This document shows positions 1 to 7,500 of a stretch of DNA of 14,391 bases, piece by piece. The notes beneath the pieces were generated by a model that searched no databases, was not told the origin of the DNA, and saw only the letters and a list, made by a program, of their open reading frames with translations. Source of the stretch: Firmicutes bacterium UBA3738. Its GTDB lineage: Bacteria; Bacillota; Clostridia; Peptostreptococcales; Anaerovoracaceae. How positions within the stretch are numbered: the first letter of the stretch is position 1; every line of letters begins with the position of its first letter. The position numbers and the translations under genes were made by a program. The stretch lies in the NCBI GenBank assembly GCA_002372505.1, contig DFGY01000065.1, positions 1 through 14,391 on the forward strand, given 5' to 3'.

Positions 1-266
1 TCTTCTCTCGTTCTCTCATGATACTCGAGAGGAAGATTCTGTTTAATAATCTTCTTCATTACCTTAGTCAGTGTCTTAAGGTCTTCATCGTCAACCTTAT
101 GGTCCAGATCGATGTCGTAGTAGAAACCGTCATCGATAGCAGGACCTATTGCCAGCTTTGCCTCCGGCCATACTTCCTTAATTGCCTGAGCCAGTACGTG
201 TGCAGAAGTATGTCTGAACGCATGTCTTTGTTCCTCGTTTGAAAAATCGATTTTTGCCATTGCCAT
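1..266 (-). CDS. thrS: Threonine--tRNA ligase, N-terminal part (cut by window edge)
   Basis: The first 88 codons of a threonyl-tRNA synthetase, which charges tRNA-Thr in the cytoplasm; the gene runs off the left edge. The translated start reads MAMAKIDFSNEEQRHAFRHT and is followed by SAHVLAQAIKEVWPEAK and IGPAIDDGFYYDID. This is the hallmark block of the ThrS editing (N2) domain, including the HxxAH zinc/editing motif, and it aligns closely with E. coli ThrS in that region. The usual 60-residue TGS (N1) domain before this block is absent: the protein begins about 13 residues before the HTSAH motif. The start at 266 is chosen because GGAGG lies 9 nt upstream; a second in-frame ATG at 260 would add only two codons of difference. 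It follows the ddl stop codon by one base. A free-standing editing-domain protein cannot be excluded because the catalytic domain lies outside the window. Confidence 0.9.
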   Translation of the reverse strand, partial: MAMAKIDFSNEEQRHAFRHTSAHVLAQAIKEVWPEAKLAIGPAIDDGFYYDIDLDHKVDDEDLKTLTKVMKKIIKQNLPLEYHERTRE

Positions 267-267
267 T

Positions 268-1338
268 TTATATTTCCTCCATTGCTAAGTCTATCAGTTT
301 GGTTATAAGTTCGCTATATTCAAGTCCTCCTGCCATGCACATCTGTGGGTACATGCTTGTCGGTGTGAACCCGGGAATCGTGTTAAGTTCGTTGAAGACC
401 AGTTCTCCCGTGCCTTCCTCGTAGAAGAAGTCCACTCTGGCCATTCCCTTGCAGTTCATTGCCTTATATACCACGGCGGCTGCATCTCTAAACTCGTCCA
501 GCTTTGCCGTATCAACGTCCGTTACGATTTGAGTCTTCTGAAGGGTTGTACTGTATTTGGCTTCGTAGTCGTAAAACTCGTTGCCTGAAATTACCTCCCC
601 TACCGGTGCTACAAATAAATCGCTGTTTCCAAGCACTGCAGTTTCAAATTCCCTGCCTACAATGGTCTCTTCAATGAGGACCTTCTCGTCCAGAGTAAGG
701 GCTTCTTTAATTCCTTCGAATAGTCCCTCTCTGTTCTTTGCCTTGGAAATGCCAACGGAGGAACCTGTGCTCGCCGGCTTTACGAACAATGGATATGCTC
801 CGTCAAACTTCTTTTCTATCTCATCGATTATGCCTAAAGCGTTACGAGAAAATGTCACTCTGTCAGTCGCATAATACTCTGCCTGCCTTATTCCCGTGCG
901 CTCAACTATCATCTTTGTAATGGTCTTGTCCATGCAGTTGGCCGACGAAGTTACATCGGCACCTACATAGGGAATGCCTGCAATTTCAAAGAGACCCTGT
1001 ATGGTGCCATCCTCACCGCATTCGCCGTGGAATACCGGGAACACGCAGTCAATGCGCTCTGTCCCCTGCTCTGAAACGATACCGTGAACGGTTCTGTCCG
1101 GTGAAAGAATACATGGAATGTTATCTTCGAGGAACTCCCAGCTGCCGTCAGCCATCTGGGGCCTGGTGGCATTTGTCAGGAGCCACTTACCCGTTTCCTT
1201 TGTAATGCCAATAACCCTGACATCGAAAATGTCACGGTCAATATTGTCGACGACACATGCGGCTGAATTTCTCGATACCTCATGCTCCGGCGAGGTGCCT
1301 CCAAATAATATTAATATTTTCCTCTTTTTATCACTCAC
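268..1338 (-). CDS. ddl: D-alanine--D-alanine ligase
   Basis: A 356-residue ATP-grasp ligase that joins two D-alanines for the peptidoglycan precursor UDP-MurNAc-pentapeptide, in the cytoplasm. Visible motifs: GGTSPEHEVS near residue 13 (E18 matches E15 of E. coli DdlB), HGECGEDGTIQG at 104-115, KPASTGSSVG at 187-196 (S193 matches S150), YDYEAKY at 256-262 and the metal-binding end FNELNTIPGFT at 315-325. Y262 corresponds to Tyr216 of DdlB, which goes with D-Ala-D-Ala rather than D-Ala-D-lactate synthesis, where His is found. The SSANCMDK block (131-138) resembles the VanA/VanG branch, so a D-Ala-D-Ser enzyme is a minor alternative, but no vanT or vanXY gene is present. The start is GTG with AGGAG 7 nt upstream. 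The gene follows the exporter ATPase by 23 nt. Confidence 0.95.
   Translation of the reverse strand: MSDKKRKILILFGGTSPEHEVSRNSAACVVDNIDRDIFDVRVIGITKETGKWLLTNATRPQMADGSWEFLEDNIPCILSPDRTVHGIVSEQGTERIDCVFPVFHGECGEDGTIQGLFEIAGIPYVGADVTSSANCMDKTITKMIVERTGIRQAEYYATDRVTFSRNALGIIDEIEKKFDGAYPLFVKPASTGSSVGISKAKNREGLFEGIKEALTLDEKVLIEETIVGREFETAVLGNSDLFVAPVGEVISGNEFYDYEAKYSTTLQKTQIVTDVDTAKLDEFRDAAAVVYKAMNCKGMARVDFFYEEGTGELVFNELNTIPGFTPTSMYPQMCMAGGLEYSELITKLIDLAMEEI
276..280 (-). promoter_or_regulatory. Ribosome binding site of thrS inside the end of ddl
   Basis: The minus strand reads GGAGG here, 9 nt before the ATG at 266 and 15 nt before the in-frame ATG at 260, so it favours the upstream start. It overlaps the last codons of ddl (Met-Glu-Glu-Ile), which suggests that thrS translation is coupled to ddl. 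Confidence 0.7.
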
Positions 1339-1345
1339 TTTATAT

Positions 1346-1350
1346 CTCCT
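1346..1350 (-). promoter_or_regulatory. Ribosome binding site supporting the GTG start of ddl
   Basis: The minus strand has AGGAG 7 nt upstream of the GTG at 1338. No ATG in frame lies close by, so this site fixes GTG as the ddl start. The 23-nt gap that holds it contains no hairpin or T-run that would suggest a terminator. Confidence 0.75.
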
Positions 1351-1361
1351 GATAAGTAATA

Positions 1362-2090
1362 TTACTTTATCATATCTTCGTACTTTTTGACTGCTGAGTC
1401 AATATCTGAATCAAAAATAAGTTTACCATTTTTCATTACAATTCCGCGCTCGCAGAACTCCTTGGCTACTCCCGAAGCGTGGGTTACGAACAGCAAAGTA
1501 ATATTGTCCGACTGCATAACTTCATTTACCCTTTTTCTGCATTTCTTTTTAAACTGTGCATCGCCTACGCTGAGGGCTTCGTCTATAATAAGGATTTCCG
1601 GCTCAATGTTTACGTTAATAGCAAAGCCCAAGCGGGCTTTCATACCGCTGGAATATGTACGCACCGGCTGATCGATATAATCCCCCAGCTCAGCAAAATC
1701 CACTATAGTCTCTTCCAAATCATGAATATCCGAATCCTTAAGCCCCATAATCTGGCCCTTAAGATAAATATTCTCTCGTCCGGTCATTTCCTGGTCAAAG
1801 CCAGCAGTCAACTCCAAAAGAGCACTTACCCGGCCATTTACTTTTACCTCGCCCTTCGTTGGAAAGGTTACGCCGGTTACGATTTTAAGAATTGTAGACT
1901 TTCCGGCACCGTTCTTTCCCAGAAGAGCTACCGATTCGCCTCTCTTAATGGTAAAGGACACATCGTTAACTGCCTGCTTTTCCTTGTATTTAACCCTCTT
2001 GTTAAACACTGATAGCAGACGCTTCTTGTCGTTTTTAAATAGTTTGTATGTCTTCGTTACGTTTTTAAATTCAATAATATTATCGGCCAT
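1362..2090 (-). CDS. ABC transporter ATP-binding protein, TagH/Wzt-like polysaccharide exporter
   Basis: A 242-residue nucleotide-binding subunit that powers export of a lipid-linked glycopolymer across the membrane with the permease encoded just upstream. Walker A is GKNGAGKST (58-66), the signature is YSSGMKARLG (146-155), Walker B is ILIIDE (166-171) and the switch histidine is H204. The segment GFDQEMTGRENIYLKG (97-112) is typical of the teichoic acid/O-antigen exporter ATPases. The protein ends soon after the ABC domain, so it lacks the C-terminal carbohydrate-binding domain of Wzt proteins that recognise a capped O-antigen, and also the long TagH tail. AGGAG lies 5 nt before the ATG and overlaps the permease TAG stop, 8 nt away. 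The substrate is unknown; wall teichoic acid or another wall polysaccharide is inferred from the LCP gene beside it. Confidence 0.93.
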   Translation of the reverse strand: MADNIIEFKNVTKTYKLFKNDKKRLLSVFNKRVKYKEKQAVNDVSFTIKRGESVALLGKNGAGKSTILKIVTGVTFPTKGEVKVNGRVSALLELTAGFDQEMTGRENIYLKGQIMGLKDSDIHDLEETIVDFAELGDYIDQPVRTYSSGMKARLGFAINVNIEPEILIIDEALSVGDAQFKKKCRKRVNEVMQSDNITLLFVTHASGVAKEFCERGIVMKNGKLIFDSDIDSAVKKYEDMIK

Positions 2091-2098
2091 TTTTTCTC

Positions 2099-2902
2099 CT
2101 ACAAAACATCCGGAATATCTTTACGCAGTTTTCTGTATATCCACAGTGCCAGCACCCACATTATAAGCATTTCGACCAGATATACCGCAAGCAGCTTCGG
2201 TTCTTCCCAAAACCATTTTTGATATACAAAGCAGTTTCTGTATCCTTCAACAGTATATGTAATAGGGTTAAGCTTAAATATAAGCTGAGCCCATGGTTTG
2301 TCAATTTTATGAATGTCAAACATTATACCGGACATCCAGAAAAGTGCCGTAGTAAAGGCCTTTACCAGATTGACAAAGTCCTGGCTTATAGCTCCAAGCA
2401 TAGATGCGAACAAGCACCAGCCAACACAGAAAATAAACATGGTGACCAAATACCACAGGAGCTGGATGTAATAAACCGTCGGGAAGTATCCGGCAATGCA
2501 GTAAATCACCACTATAGCCACTAAGAGCACCAAATGCACAACCATTTTCGACAGTGATACAAAAGTAGGTATTGTGGAAATGGGGAATTTCATCTTCGTG
2601 ACAAGATGCCGATTTTTCCTCATGGCGCTGGCACCTTGCATAATCATCTCCTGAATATAAAACCAGGAGATTATTCCCGCAACCAGCCACAGGAAAAACG
2701 GGAAATTCTCAATACCGGCTCTATCCCTCAGACCTGTTGAAAAGGCGAACCAGAATACAAATATCGTAACCGAAGGCTTAATCACAGCCCAGGCCCAGCC
2801 CAAAGCCGCTCCGCTATAAGTCTTTATAAGATCGGACTTAGCCAGCTTAAATATCTGATGTCGCCATACTATATGTTCTTTGATTATCTCTGATAATCCC
2901 AT
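2099..2902 (-). CDS. ABC-2 type permease, TagG/Wzm-like polysaccharide exporter
   Basis: A 267-residue integral membrane protein, the channel half of the exporter formed with the following ATPase. About six hydrophobic segments can be seen, near residues 33-57, 66-86, 116-138, 146-170, 178-197 and 235-256. The N-terminal amphipathic stretch (residues 1-30, with LAKSDLIKTYSGAALGWAW across 20-38), the MKFP turn (104-107) and LNPITYTVEGYR (211-222) are characteristic of the TagG/Wzm/RfbA family. The length is normal for the family. AAGGAG lies 5 nt before the ATG and overlaps the stop codon of the LCP gene, which ends 2 nt upstream. A lipid-linked wall polymer is the likely cargo. No glycosyltransferase genes occur in the window, so the polymer must be made by enzymes encoded elsewhere. 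Confidence 0.93.
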   Translation of the reverse strand: MGLSEIIKEHIVWRHQIFKLAKSDLIKTYSGAALGWAWAVIKPSVTIFVFWFAFSTGLRDRAGIENFPFFLWLVAGIISWFYIQEMIMQGASAMRKNRHLVTKMKFPISTIPTFVSLSKMVVHLVLLVAIVVIYCIAGYFPTVYYIQLLWYLVTMFIFCVGWCLFASMLGAISQDFVNLVKAFTTALFWMSGIMFDIHKIDKPWAQLIFKLNPITYTVEGYRNCFVYQKWFWEEPKLLAVYLVEMLIMWVLALWIYRKLRKDIPDVL

Positions 2903-2904
2903 AC

Positions 2905-4074
2905 TTACTCCTTGTTGGTTATCTGGGCAGGCTGATCTTCGTCGTAGCCTGATTCCATAATTATCTGGTCGTGTATTTCTTTAACTGTGTCTGAAGGTTC
3001 GTAATCCTTTTTCTCAAACACATCTTTATAAAGATCTTCATTATTTGATATAAGTGTTATCGGCACATCATACCATATTCCGTTAATTAATGCACCATCC
3101 CATGTGTACGGCCATCCTACACTTTCGTCTATTTTCATATTGTAATACTTTAACAGCATATCACGAAGATCTTCCGATGATATGTTGGTGGTAATCTGTG
3201 GAAGTACCGTATCGGCTGTCTTATCAATGGCCTTGGGACCTGCCTTGCGCAATTTATTAATTGCGGCTACGAGAGCCGTGCGGTATCTACTTGCTCTTTG
3301 GGCATCGCCGTCGCTTTTTCTTATACGGCAGTAAGAAACTGTCTGTACACCGTTAAGAACCTGCTTGCCCGGCTTTTTGATTTTAGTTGTATCACCTTGA
3401 AGACTTTTGTTTGTATCTTTTATATATTTGTTTAATTGTTTGATTTCACTCTTGTGAACTTCCAGTTCAAGGCCTCCCAGACTATCAACTGTATCGGCTA
3501 CGGTCTGCCAGTCTATGCGGACGAATTCCGAAATGTTAAGATCCAGATTCCTGTTAAGGGCTCTCATGGTATTCTTCGGACCGCCAAAGGCATGGGCATG
3601 GGTGAGCTTGTCAATTACAAGTTCGTCATTCTCATCCAGCTGGAGGTAGGAATCTCTTACGACGGATACCATCTTGACCTTCCCGGTTTTTTTGTGAATT
3701 GAAGCTACAATCATGGCATCGCTGCGGCATATTTCAATATCCTCGCCTTTACGTTTATCGATTCCAAGGATTAAAATATTCCGATAGTCCGAAAGATTTT
3801 TCTCCGCCTCTTCGTTAATGCACAATTCCTTCTTGTCTATATTCACATGATTCATCAAATCAAATTCTTCACCGACCCAGTTGTACAAATACCATAGGAC
3901 CAGTGCGCCTGCAGCAATAAAAATGAGCAACAACAATATTATAATTGTTATAATAATACGCTTTTTCTTTTTACCACCTTTTTTCTTTTTCTTATTGTTC
4001 TGTGCCCTCTGTGGTGTAATGTCCTCCATCATTTCAATATCGGGATTTTGGGCCAGGTTATTCACATTTTCCAT
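2905..4074 (-). CDS. LytR-CpsA-Psr (LCP) family wall-polymer ligase
   Basis: A 389-residue single-pass membrane protein of the LCP family, whose members transfer undecaprenyl-diphosphate-linked polymers (teichoic acid, capsule) onto peptidoglycan outside the cell. The N-terminus is cytoplasmic and very basic, with lysine runs at 28-32 and 35-38. One membrane helix follows (about 39-63), then the extracellular LCP domain (about 98-275). Its motifs include ILILGIDKRKG (100-110), CRSDAM (116-121), SVVRDSY (137-143), LGGLELEV (199-206) and SYCRIRKSDGDAQRASRYR (247-265), which carry the conserved Arg and Asp residues that bind the diphosphate. The remaining 110 residues have no motif I recognise and end in an acidic, polar tail. 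The ATG shares its first base with the rpe TAA stop (TAATG). It is followed directly by the exporter pair, which suggests export and attachment of the same polymer. Confidence 0.92.
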   Translation of the reverse strand: MENVNNLAQNPDIEMMEDITPQRAQNNKKKKKGGKKKKRIIITIIILLLLIFIAAGALVLWYLYNWVGEEFDLMNHVNIDKKELCINEEAEKNLSDYRNILILGIDKRKGEDIEICRSDAMIVASIHKKTGKVKMVSVVRDSYLQLDENDELVIDKLTHAHAFGGPKNTMRALNRNLDLNISEFVRIDWQTVADTVDSLGGLELEVHKSEIKQLNKYIKDTNKSLQGDTTKIKKPGKQVLNGVQTVSYCRIRKSDGDAQRASRYRTALVAAINKLRKAGPKAIDKTADTVLPQITTNISSEDLRDMLLKYYNMKIDESVGWPYTWDGALINGIWYDVPITLISNNEDLYKDVFEKKDYEPSDTVKEIHDQIIMESGYDEDQPAQITNKE

Positions 4075-4724
4075 TAAATACTCTCCACAATTTTTTTAGT
4101 CGTTTTTTCTATGTCATCTGAACCGAAGACAGCGGATCCTGCTACAACTATATCAACGCCTGCATCCACTACTTCCATTACATTGTCGATGGTAACGCCT
4201 CCATCCAGCTCGATTTTAAAATCATAGCCAAGCTCATCTCTAAGCTTTGCCAATCTCTTAACTTTGTCAAGAGCCGATGGAATGAGCTTCTGTCCACCGA
4301 ATCCCGGGTTCACTGACATAATCAGTACCATATCCACATCACATAATATTTCTTCTATTGCACTTAAAGGAGTAGCCGGATTAATTGATACTCCCGCCTT
4401 TGCTCCTGCGCTTTTAATATGCTGCACAGTCCTGTGAAGGTGAGTGCATGCCTCCTGGTGAACTGTTATATATTCGGTTTTTTCCGTAATAAAATCTTCC
4501 AGATAATCATCCGGACGCTCAATCATAAGGTGAACATCAAAGGGGAGTCCTGTCTTTCCCAGCAGACTCTTCATTACTGCTGCACCAAAGCTAATATTGG
4601 GTACAAAGTGTCCATCCATTACATCAACATGTAAAAACCTTGCGCCTCCTTTTTCCGCCCTTGCCACATCATCTGCAAGTTTCGAAAAATCAGCTGATAA
4701 TATTGATGGGGCTAATATTGCCAT
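4074..4724 (-). CDS. rpe: Ribulose-phosphate 3-epimerase
   Basis: A 216-residue TIM-barrel enzyme that interconverts ribulose 5-phosphate and xylulose 5-phosphate in the pentose phosphate pathway. Diagnostic motifs: LAPSILSADF (4-13), HVDVMDGHFVPN (32-43; metal ligand H32 and acid/base D34), DVHLMIERP (63-71; H65), MSVNPGFGGQ (136-145, phosphate-binding loop) and ELDGGV (172-177; D174). The length is normal. The start overlaps the end of rsgA by 13 nt; the ribosome binding site GAGAGG lies inside rsgA, so the two are probably coupled. rpe after rsgA is the usual Firmicutes order. The next gene there is normally thiN, which is absent here. Confidence 0.97.
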   Translation of the reverse strand: MAILAPSILSADFSKLADDVARAEKGGARFLHVDVMDGHFVPNISFGAAVMKSLLGKTGLPFDVHLMIERPDDYLEDFITEKTEYITVHQEACTHLHRTVQHIKSAGAKAGVSINPATPLSAIEEILCDVDMVLIMSVNPGFGGQKLIPSALDKVKRLAKLRDELGYDFKIELDGGVTIDNVMEVVDAGVDIVVAGSAVFGSDDIEKTTKKIVESI

Positions 4725-5590
4725 TTCTTTTCCTCTCTAATACTTTCAATTTGCGCCCTGTATGACGCATATCTGCTTTCGTTTATCAATCCTTCTTCAA
4801 GGGCCGCCCGCACTGCACATTCCGGTTCTTCCAGATGTCTGCAGTCATCGAATCTGCACCTGCCTATGTAGGGCCGCATTTCCGGAAACATATGGTGAAG
4901 CTCGTCTTCTTCGGCCTCCAGTATATCGAAGGATGTAAAGCCGGGAGTGTCATATATCTGCCCGCCGAAATCCATTTCATATAGTTCCACATGCCGGGTA
5001 GTGTGCCTGCCCCGCTTTGTCTTTTCGCTTACGCCGCCTACCTGGGCGTTGGCCTCGGGGTGGAGTCTGTTTAAAAGTGTCGACTTCCCTACTCCGGAAG
5101 CTCCGGCAAAAGCAGTCCTTTTTCCCTTCAGCACTTCTTCAAGGCTTTCCATTCCCTCACCGGTTTTTGCGTTTACAATGTACACAGGATATATACTTTT
5201 ATAAATACTTTCAAGTCTTTTTGCATTTCCCGACTTATCTATATCCGCCTTTGTAATAATCAGCACTATATCCGTATGGGAATGCTCCGCCATAACCAGA
5301 AATTTATCGATGGTCAGTGTGTTTGGTTTAGGCTTGGTTGCCGCGACAACTATTGCGAACTGCTCTACGTTGGCAATGGGCGGTCTGATGAAGCTGTTGC
5401 TGCGCCGGGTAATTTCAGTAACGAAGCCCTCCATATCTCCTTCATGGGTTACCTCTATACTTACTTCATCCCCCACGTAAGGCGTTATTCCTTCATTTTT
5501 GAAGACGCCTCGGGCTCTGCATTCATATATGCCCTCATCAGTCTTTACGTAGTAAAACCCGGCTATAGCCTTTATTATCGTTCCTTGCAT
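4712..5590 (-). CDS. rsgA: Ribosome small subunit biogenesis GTPase RsgA
   Basis: A 292-residue circularly permuted GTPase that acts late in 30S subunit maturation. An N-terminal OB fold (about 1-70) is followed by the permuted G domain: G4 as TKAD (113-116), NAKTGEG (140-146) at the G5 position, G1 as GASGVGKS (163-170), GRHTTRH (194-200) in the G2 region and G3 as DTPGF (214-218). A C-terminal zinc motif carries C245, C250, H252 and C258. The length is typical. The ATG overlaps the prkC stop by one base (TGATG), with AGGAG about 10 nt upstream inside prkC. In Bacillus subtilis the homologue CpgA is a known substrate of the kinase PrkC, so the adjacency may be functional. Confidence 0.97.
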   Translation of the reverse strand: MQGTIIKAIAGFYYVKTDEGIYECRARGVFKNEGITPYVGDEVSIEVTHEGDMEGFVTEITRRSNSFIRPPIANVEQFAIVVAATKPKPNTLTIDKFLVMAEHSHTDIVLIITKADIDKSGNAKRLESIYKSIYPVYIVNAKTGEGMESLEEVLKGKRTAFAGASGVGKSTLLNRLHPEANAQVGGVSEKTKRGRHTTRHVELYEMDFGGQIYDTPGFTSFDILEAEEDELHHMFPEMRPYIGRCRFDDCRHLEEPECAVRAALEEGLINESRYASYRAQIESIREEKKWQY

Positions 5591-7500
5591 CAGGACATTT
5601 CTCCTGTGGCAAAGTCAACATTACGCCTCATTACAGTCTCATTGTCGAATATTACGGTAATGGTTCCCGTACCCTTACCATCTATGTTCAGCGTCGTTCC
5701 CTCTTCTTCTTTGTTGCACTGCTGGTTTGAAACTACATTACGTGTACCATCCTCATCGGAAACTGTTACCGTCATGTAGAATACATCGTTCTTAGCGTCT
5801 GTGTAGTCAACAAACAGTTTAACTCTGCCTTCAGAGCTTCTTGGCCCCTTGGATACTGTAAAACCTACTGCAGAGCCCTTCTCAACCTTTGTACCGGCTT
5901 CCTCTTCCTGGGACATAATCTTGCCCTTGGCATAGGTGTCGCTGTAATCTTCGGCGGTCATGCCGGCCTTTAGTCCTGCGCTTTCAAGCTTAGCTCTGGC
6001 CTCATCGGCAGGAAGCCCGAGAAGACTGGGCACGGTTACTTTTTCCACACCCTTGCCGTCGCTTATTGTTATGGTTACAGTCTCACCTTTCTTCAGTCTC
6101 ACTCCCGCGGAAGGATCCTGTTCAAGTACCTCCCCTTTAGGCTTGGTTGAAGTTTTTTCTCTGACTTTAACTGTGTATCCGGCAGCATCCAGTATATTTG
6201 TCGCTTCCTCTTCGGTTTTACCGACAACATTTGGAACCAGTGCTTCGTCGGAGCCTTTCGATACTATTACTTCAACTACTGCGTTCTTTCTGACCTTAGT
6301 TCCCTTTACAGGGTCCTGACTGATAATCTCACCTGCTTCATACTTGTCGCTCTTCTCGTATTCCACAACTTCCAGTTTTAGTTCAATCTTTTCAAGCTTT
6401 TCCTGAGCTTCTTCCACAGTGCTGCCTTCCAGGTTGGGCACTCTTATATCCTTAGGTCCTATGAGCCCCATGGAGTAAGCTGCAATTGCCAGGCCGGCCA
6501 AGAGAGCCAGCACCAGAATAATAGCAATTACTATTTTCTTCTTTCCTTTGGTTTTTCTTTCCACTACCTCGTTTTCAGCTGCCTTTGCGGCAATTTCCTC
6601 AGAGGGGCTTGGGGCAGCCGGCATGGGCGGACGCTCCGGCTCCTGATTGACAAACATGGATTGCCCAACAACTCTGCCCACCAGCTCCAGATTGTCCAAA
6701 GCTGTAATTACATCGTCGGCAGATTTAAATCTGTTGCTCTGATATTTGTCCGTAGCCTTTACCACAATTCTCTCCAGCCCCGGAGGAATGCCGGTAGCCA
6801 GCTGAGAAGGCGGAGTCATCTGATCGTTAATATGCATGAGGGCAACGGTTACCGGGTTGTCTCCATCAAAGGGTACCTGTCCCGTAAGCATTTCATACAT
6901 AACAATTCCAAGTGAATAAATATCACTCTTTTCGTCTACGTATCCGCCTCTTGCCTGTTCAGGAGAGAAGTAATGTACCGATCCCATAATGGTATCGTTT
7001 GTTCCGTCTATAATCGTTGTTGTACTGATAGCCTTTGCTATTCCGAAGTCGGCGATTTTAGCAATGCCGTCCTCATTAACCAGAATATTGTGAGGCTTTA
7101 CATCCCTGTGTATTATCCCGTGCTTGTGAGCTGCGGAAAGACCTGAAGCAATCTGTTTTGAAAGGTCGATTACCCTGTTATAGTTGAGGGGTGCTTCGTC
7201 CTTTATAATCTTGCTCAAGGGTCTTCCTTCAACGAGCTCCATTACTATGTAGTTAATGTTACCCTCTTTACCCACATCATAGATGCTGACTATGTTAGGG
7301 TGTGACAGGCTTGCAGCCGCATGGGATTCCTTCCTGAAGTTATTTATGAATTTCTCATCATTGGTGTATTCAGGCTTTAATATTTTAACGGCAACAAGGC
7401 GATTTAAGAGTCTGTCCTTCGCCTTGTATACGACGGCCATTCCTCCGTCGCCGATTTTCTCCAGAAGTTCGTATCTTCCGACGATAACCTTACTGCTCAT
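5590..7500 (-). CDS. prkC: PASTA-domain serine/threonine protein kinase
   Basis: A 636-residue transmembrane kinase of the PrkC/Stk1 type, which controls growth, wall metabolism and dormancy exit by phosphorylating cytoplasmic targets. The kinase domain spans about 8-270: glycine loop IGDGGMA (16-22), catalytic lysine K39 in VAVKILK, HRDVKPHN (131-138), DFG (151-153), a Thr-rich activation loop (160-170) and SPEQARGG (179-186). A proline-rich linker leads to one membrane helix (about 322-347). Three extracellular PASTA repeats follow, at about 351-416, 420-483 and 486-553. A final domain of about 80 residues is not PASTA and resembles the extra C-terminal domain of PrkC. The ATG overlaps prpC by 11 nt, with a purine-rich GGAAGGGGG site inside prpC. 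The pairing with prpC is standard; the wall genes downstream suggest wall-linked signalling. Confidence 0.97.
   Translation of the reverse strand: MSSKVIVGRYELLEKIGDGGMAVVYKAKDRLLNRLVAVKILKPEYTNDEKFINNFRKESHAAASLSHPNIVSIYDVGKEGNINYIVMELVEGRPLSKIIKDEAPLNYNRVIDLSKQIASGLSAAHKHGIIHRDVKPHNILVNEDGIAKIADFGIAKAISTTTIIDGTNDTIMGSVHYFSPEQARGGYVDEKSDIYSLGIVMYEMLTGQVPFDGDNPVTVALMHINDQMTPPSQLATGIPPGLERIVVKATDKYQSNRFKSADDVITALDNLELVGRVVGQSMFVNQEPERPPMPAAPSPSEEIAAKAAENEVVERKTKGKKKIVIAIILVLALLAGLAIAAYSMGLIGPKDIRVPNLEGSTVEEAQEKLEKIELKLEVVEYEKSDKYEAGEIISQDPVKGTKVRKNAVVEVIVSKGSDEALVPNVVGKTEEEATNILDAAGYTVKVREKTSTKPKGEVLEQDPSAGVRLKKGETVTITISDGKGVEKVTVPSLLGLPADEARAKLESAGLKAGMTAEDYSDTYAKGKIMSQEEEAGTKVEKGSAVGFTVSKGPRSSEGRVKLFVDYTDAKNDVFYMTVTVSDEDGTRNVVSNQQCNKEEEGTTLNIDGKGTGTITVIFDNETVMRRNVDFATGEMS

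Noticed and set aside
1..266. thrS as a truncated pseudogene
   Set aside because: The reading frame is open to the window edge with a good ribosome binding site and conserved motifs; the truncation is caused by the window.
268..1338. Possible vancomycin-resistance (VanG/VanA-like) ligase
   Set aside because: The SSANCMDK block hints at that branch, but YDYEAKY keeps the tyrosine of D-Ala-D-Ala ligases and no vanH, vanX, vanXY or vanT gene is nearby. A housekeeping ddl is the better call.
1479..2012. Plus-strand open frame of 177 codons opposite the exporter ATPase
   Set aside because: It lies wholly within the ABC ATPase gene, whose Walker and signature motifs are intact. The antisense protein resembles nothing I know.
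5276..5779. Plus-strand open frame of 167 codons across rsgA and the end of prkC
   Set aside because: It is a shadow of two conserved genes, with no domain and a composition typical of antisense translation.
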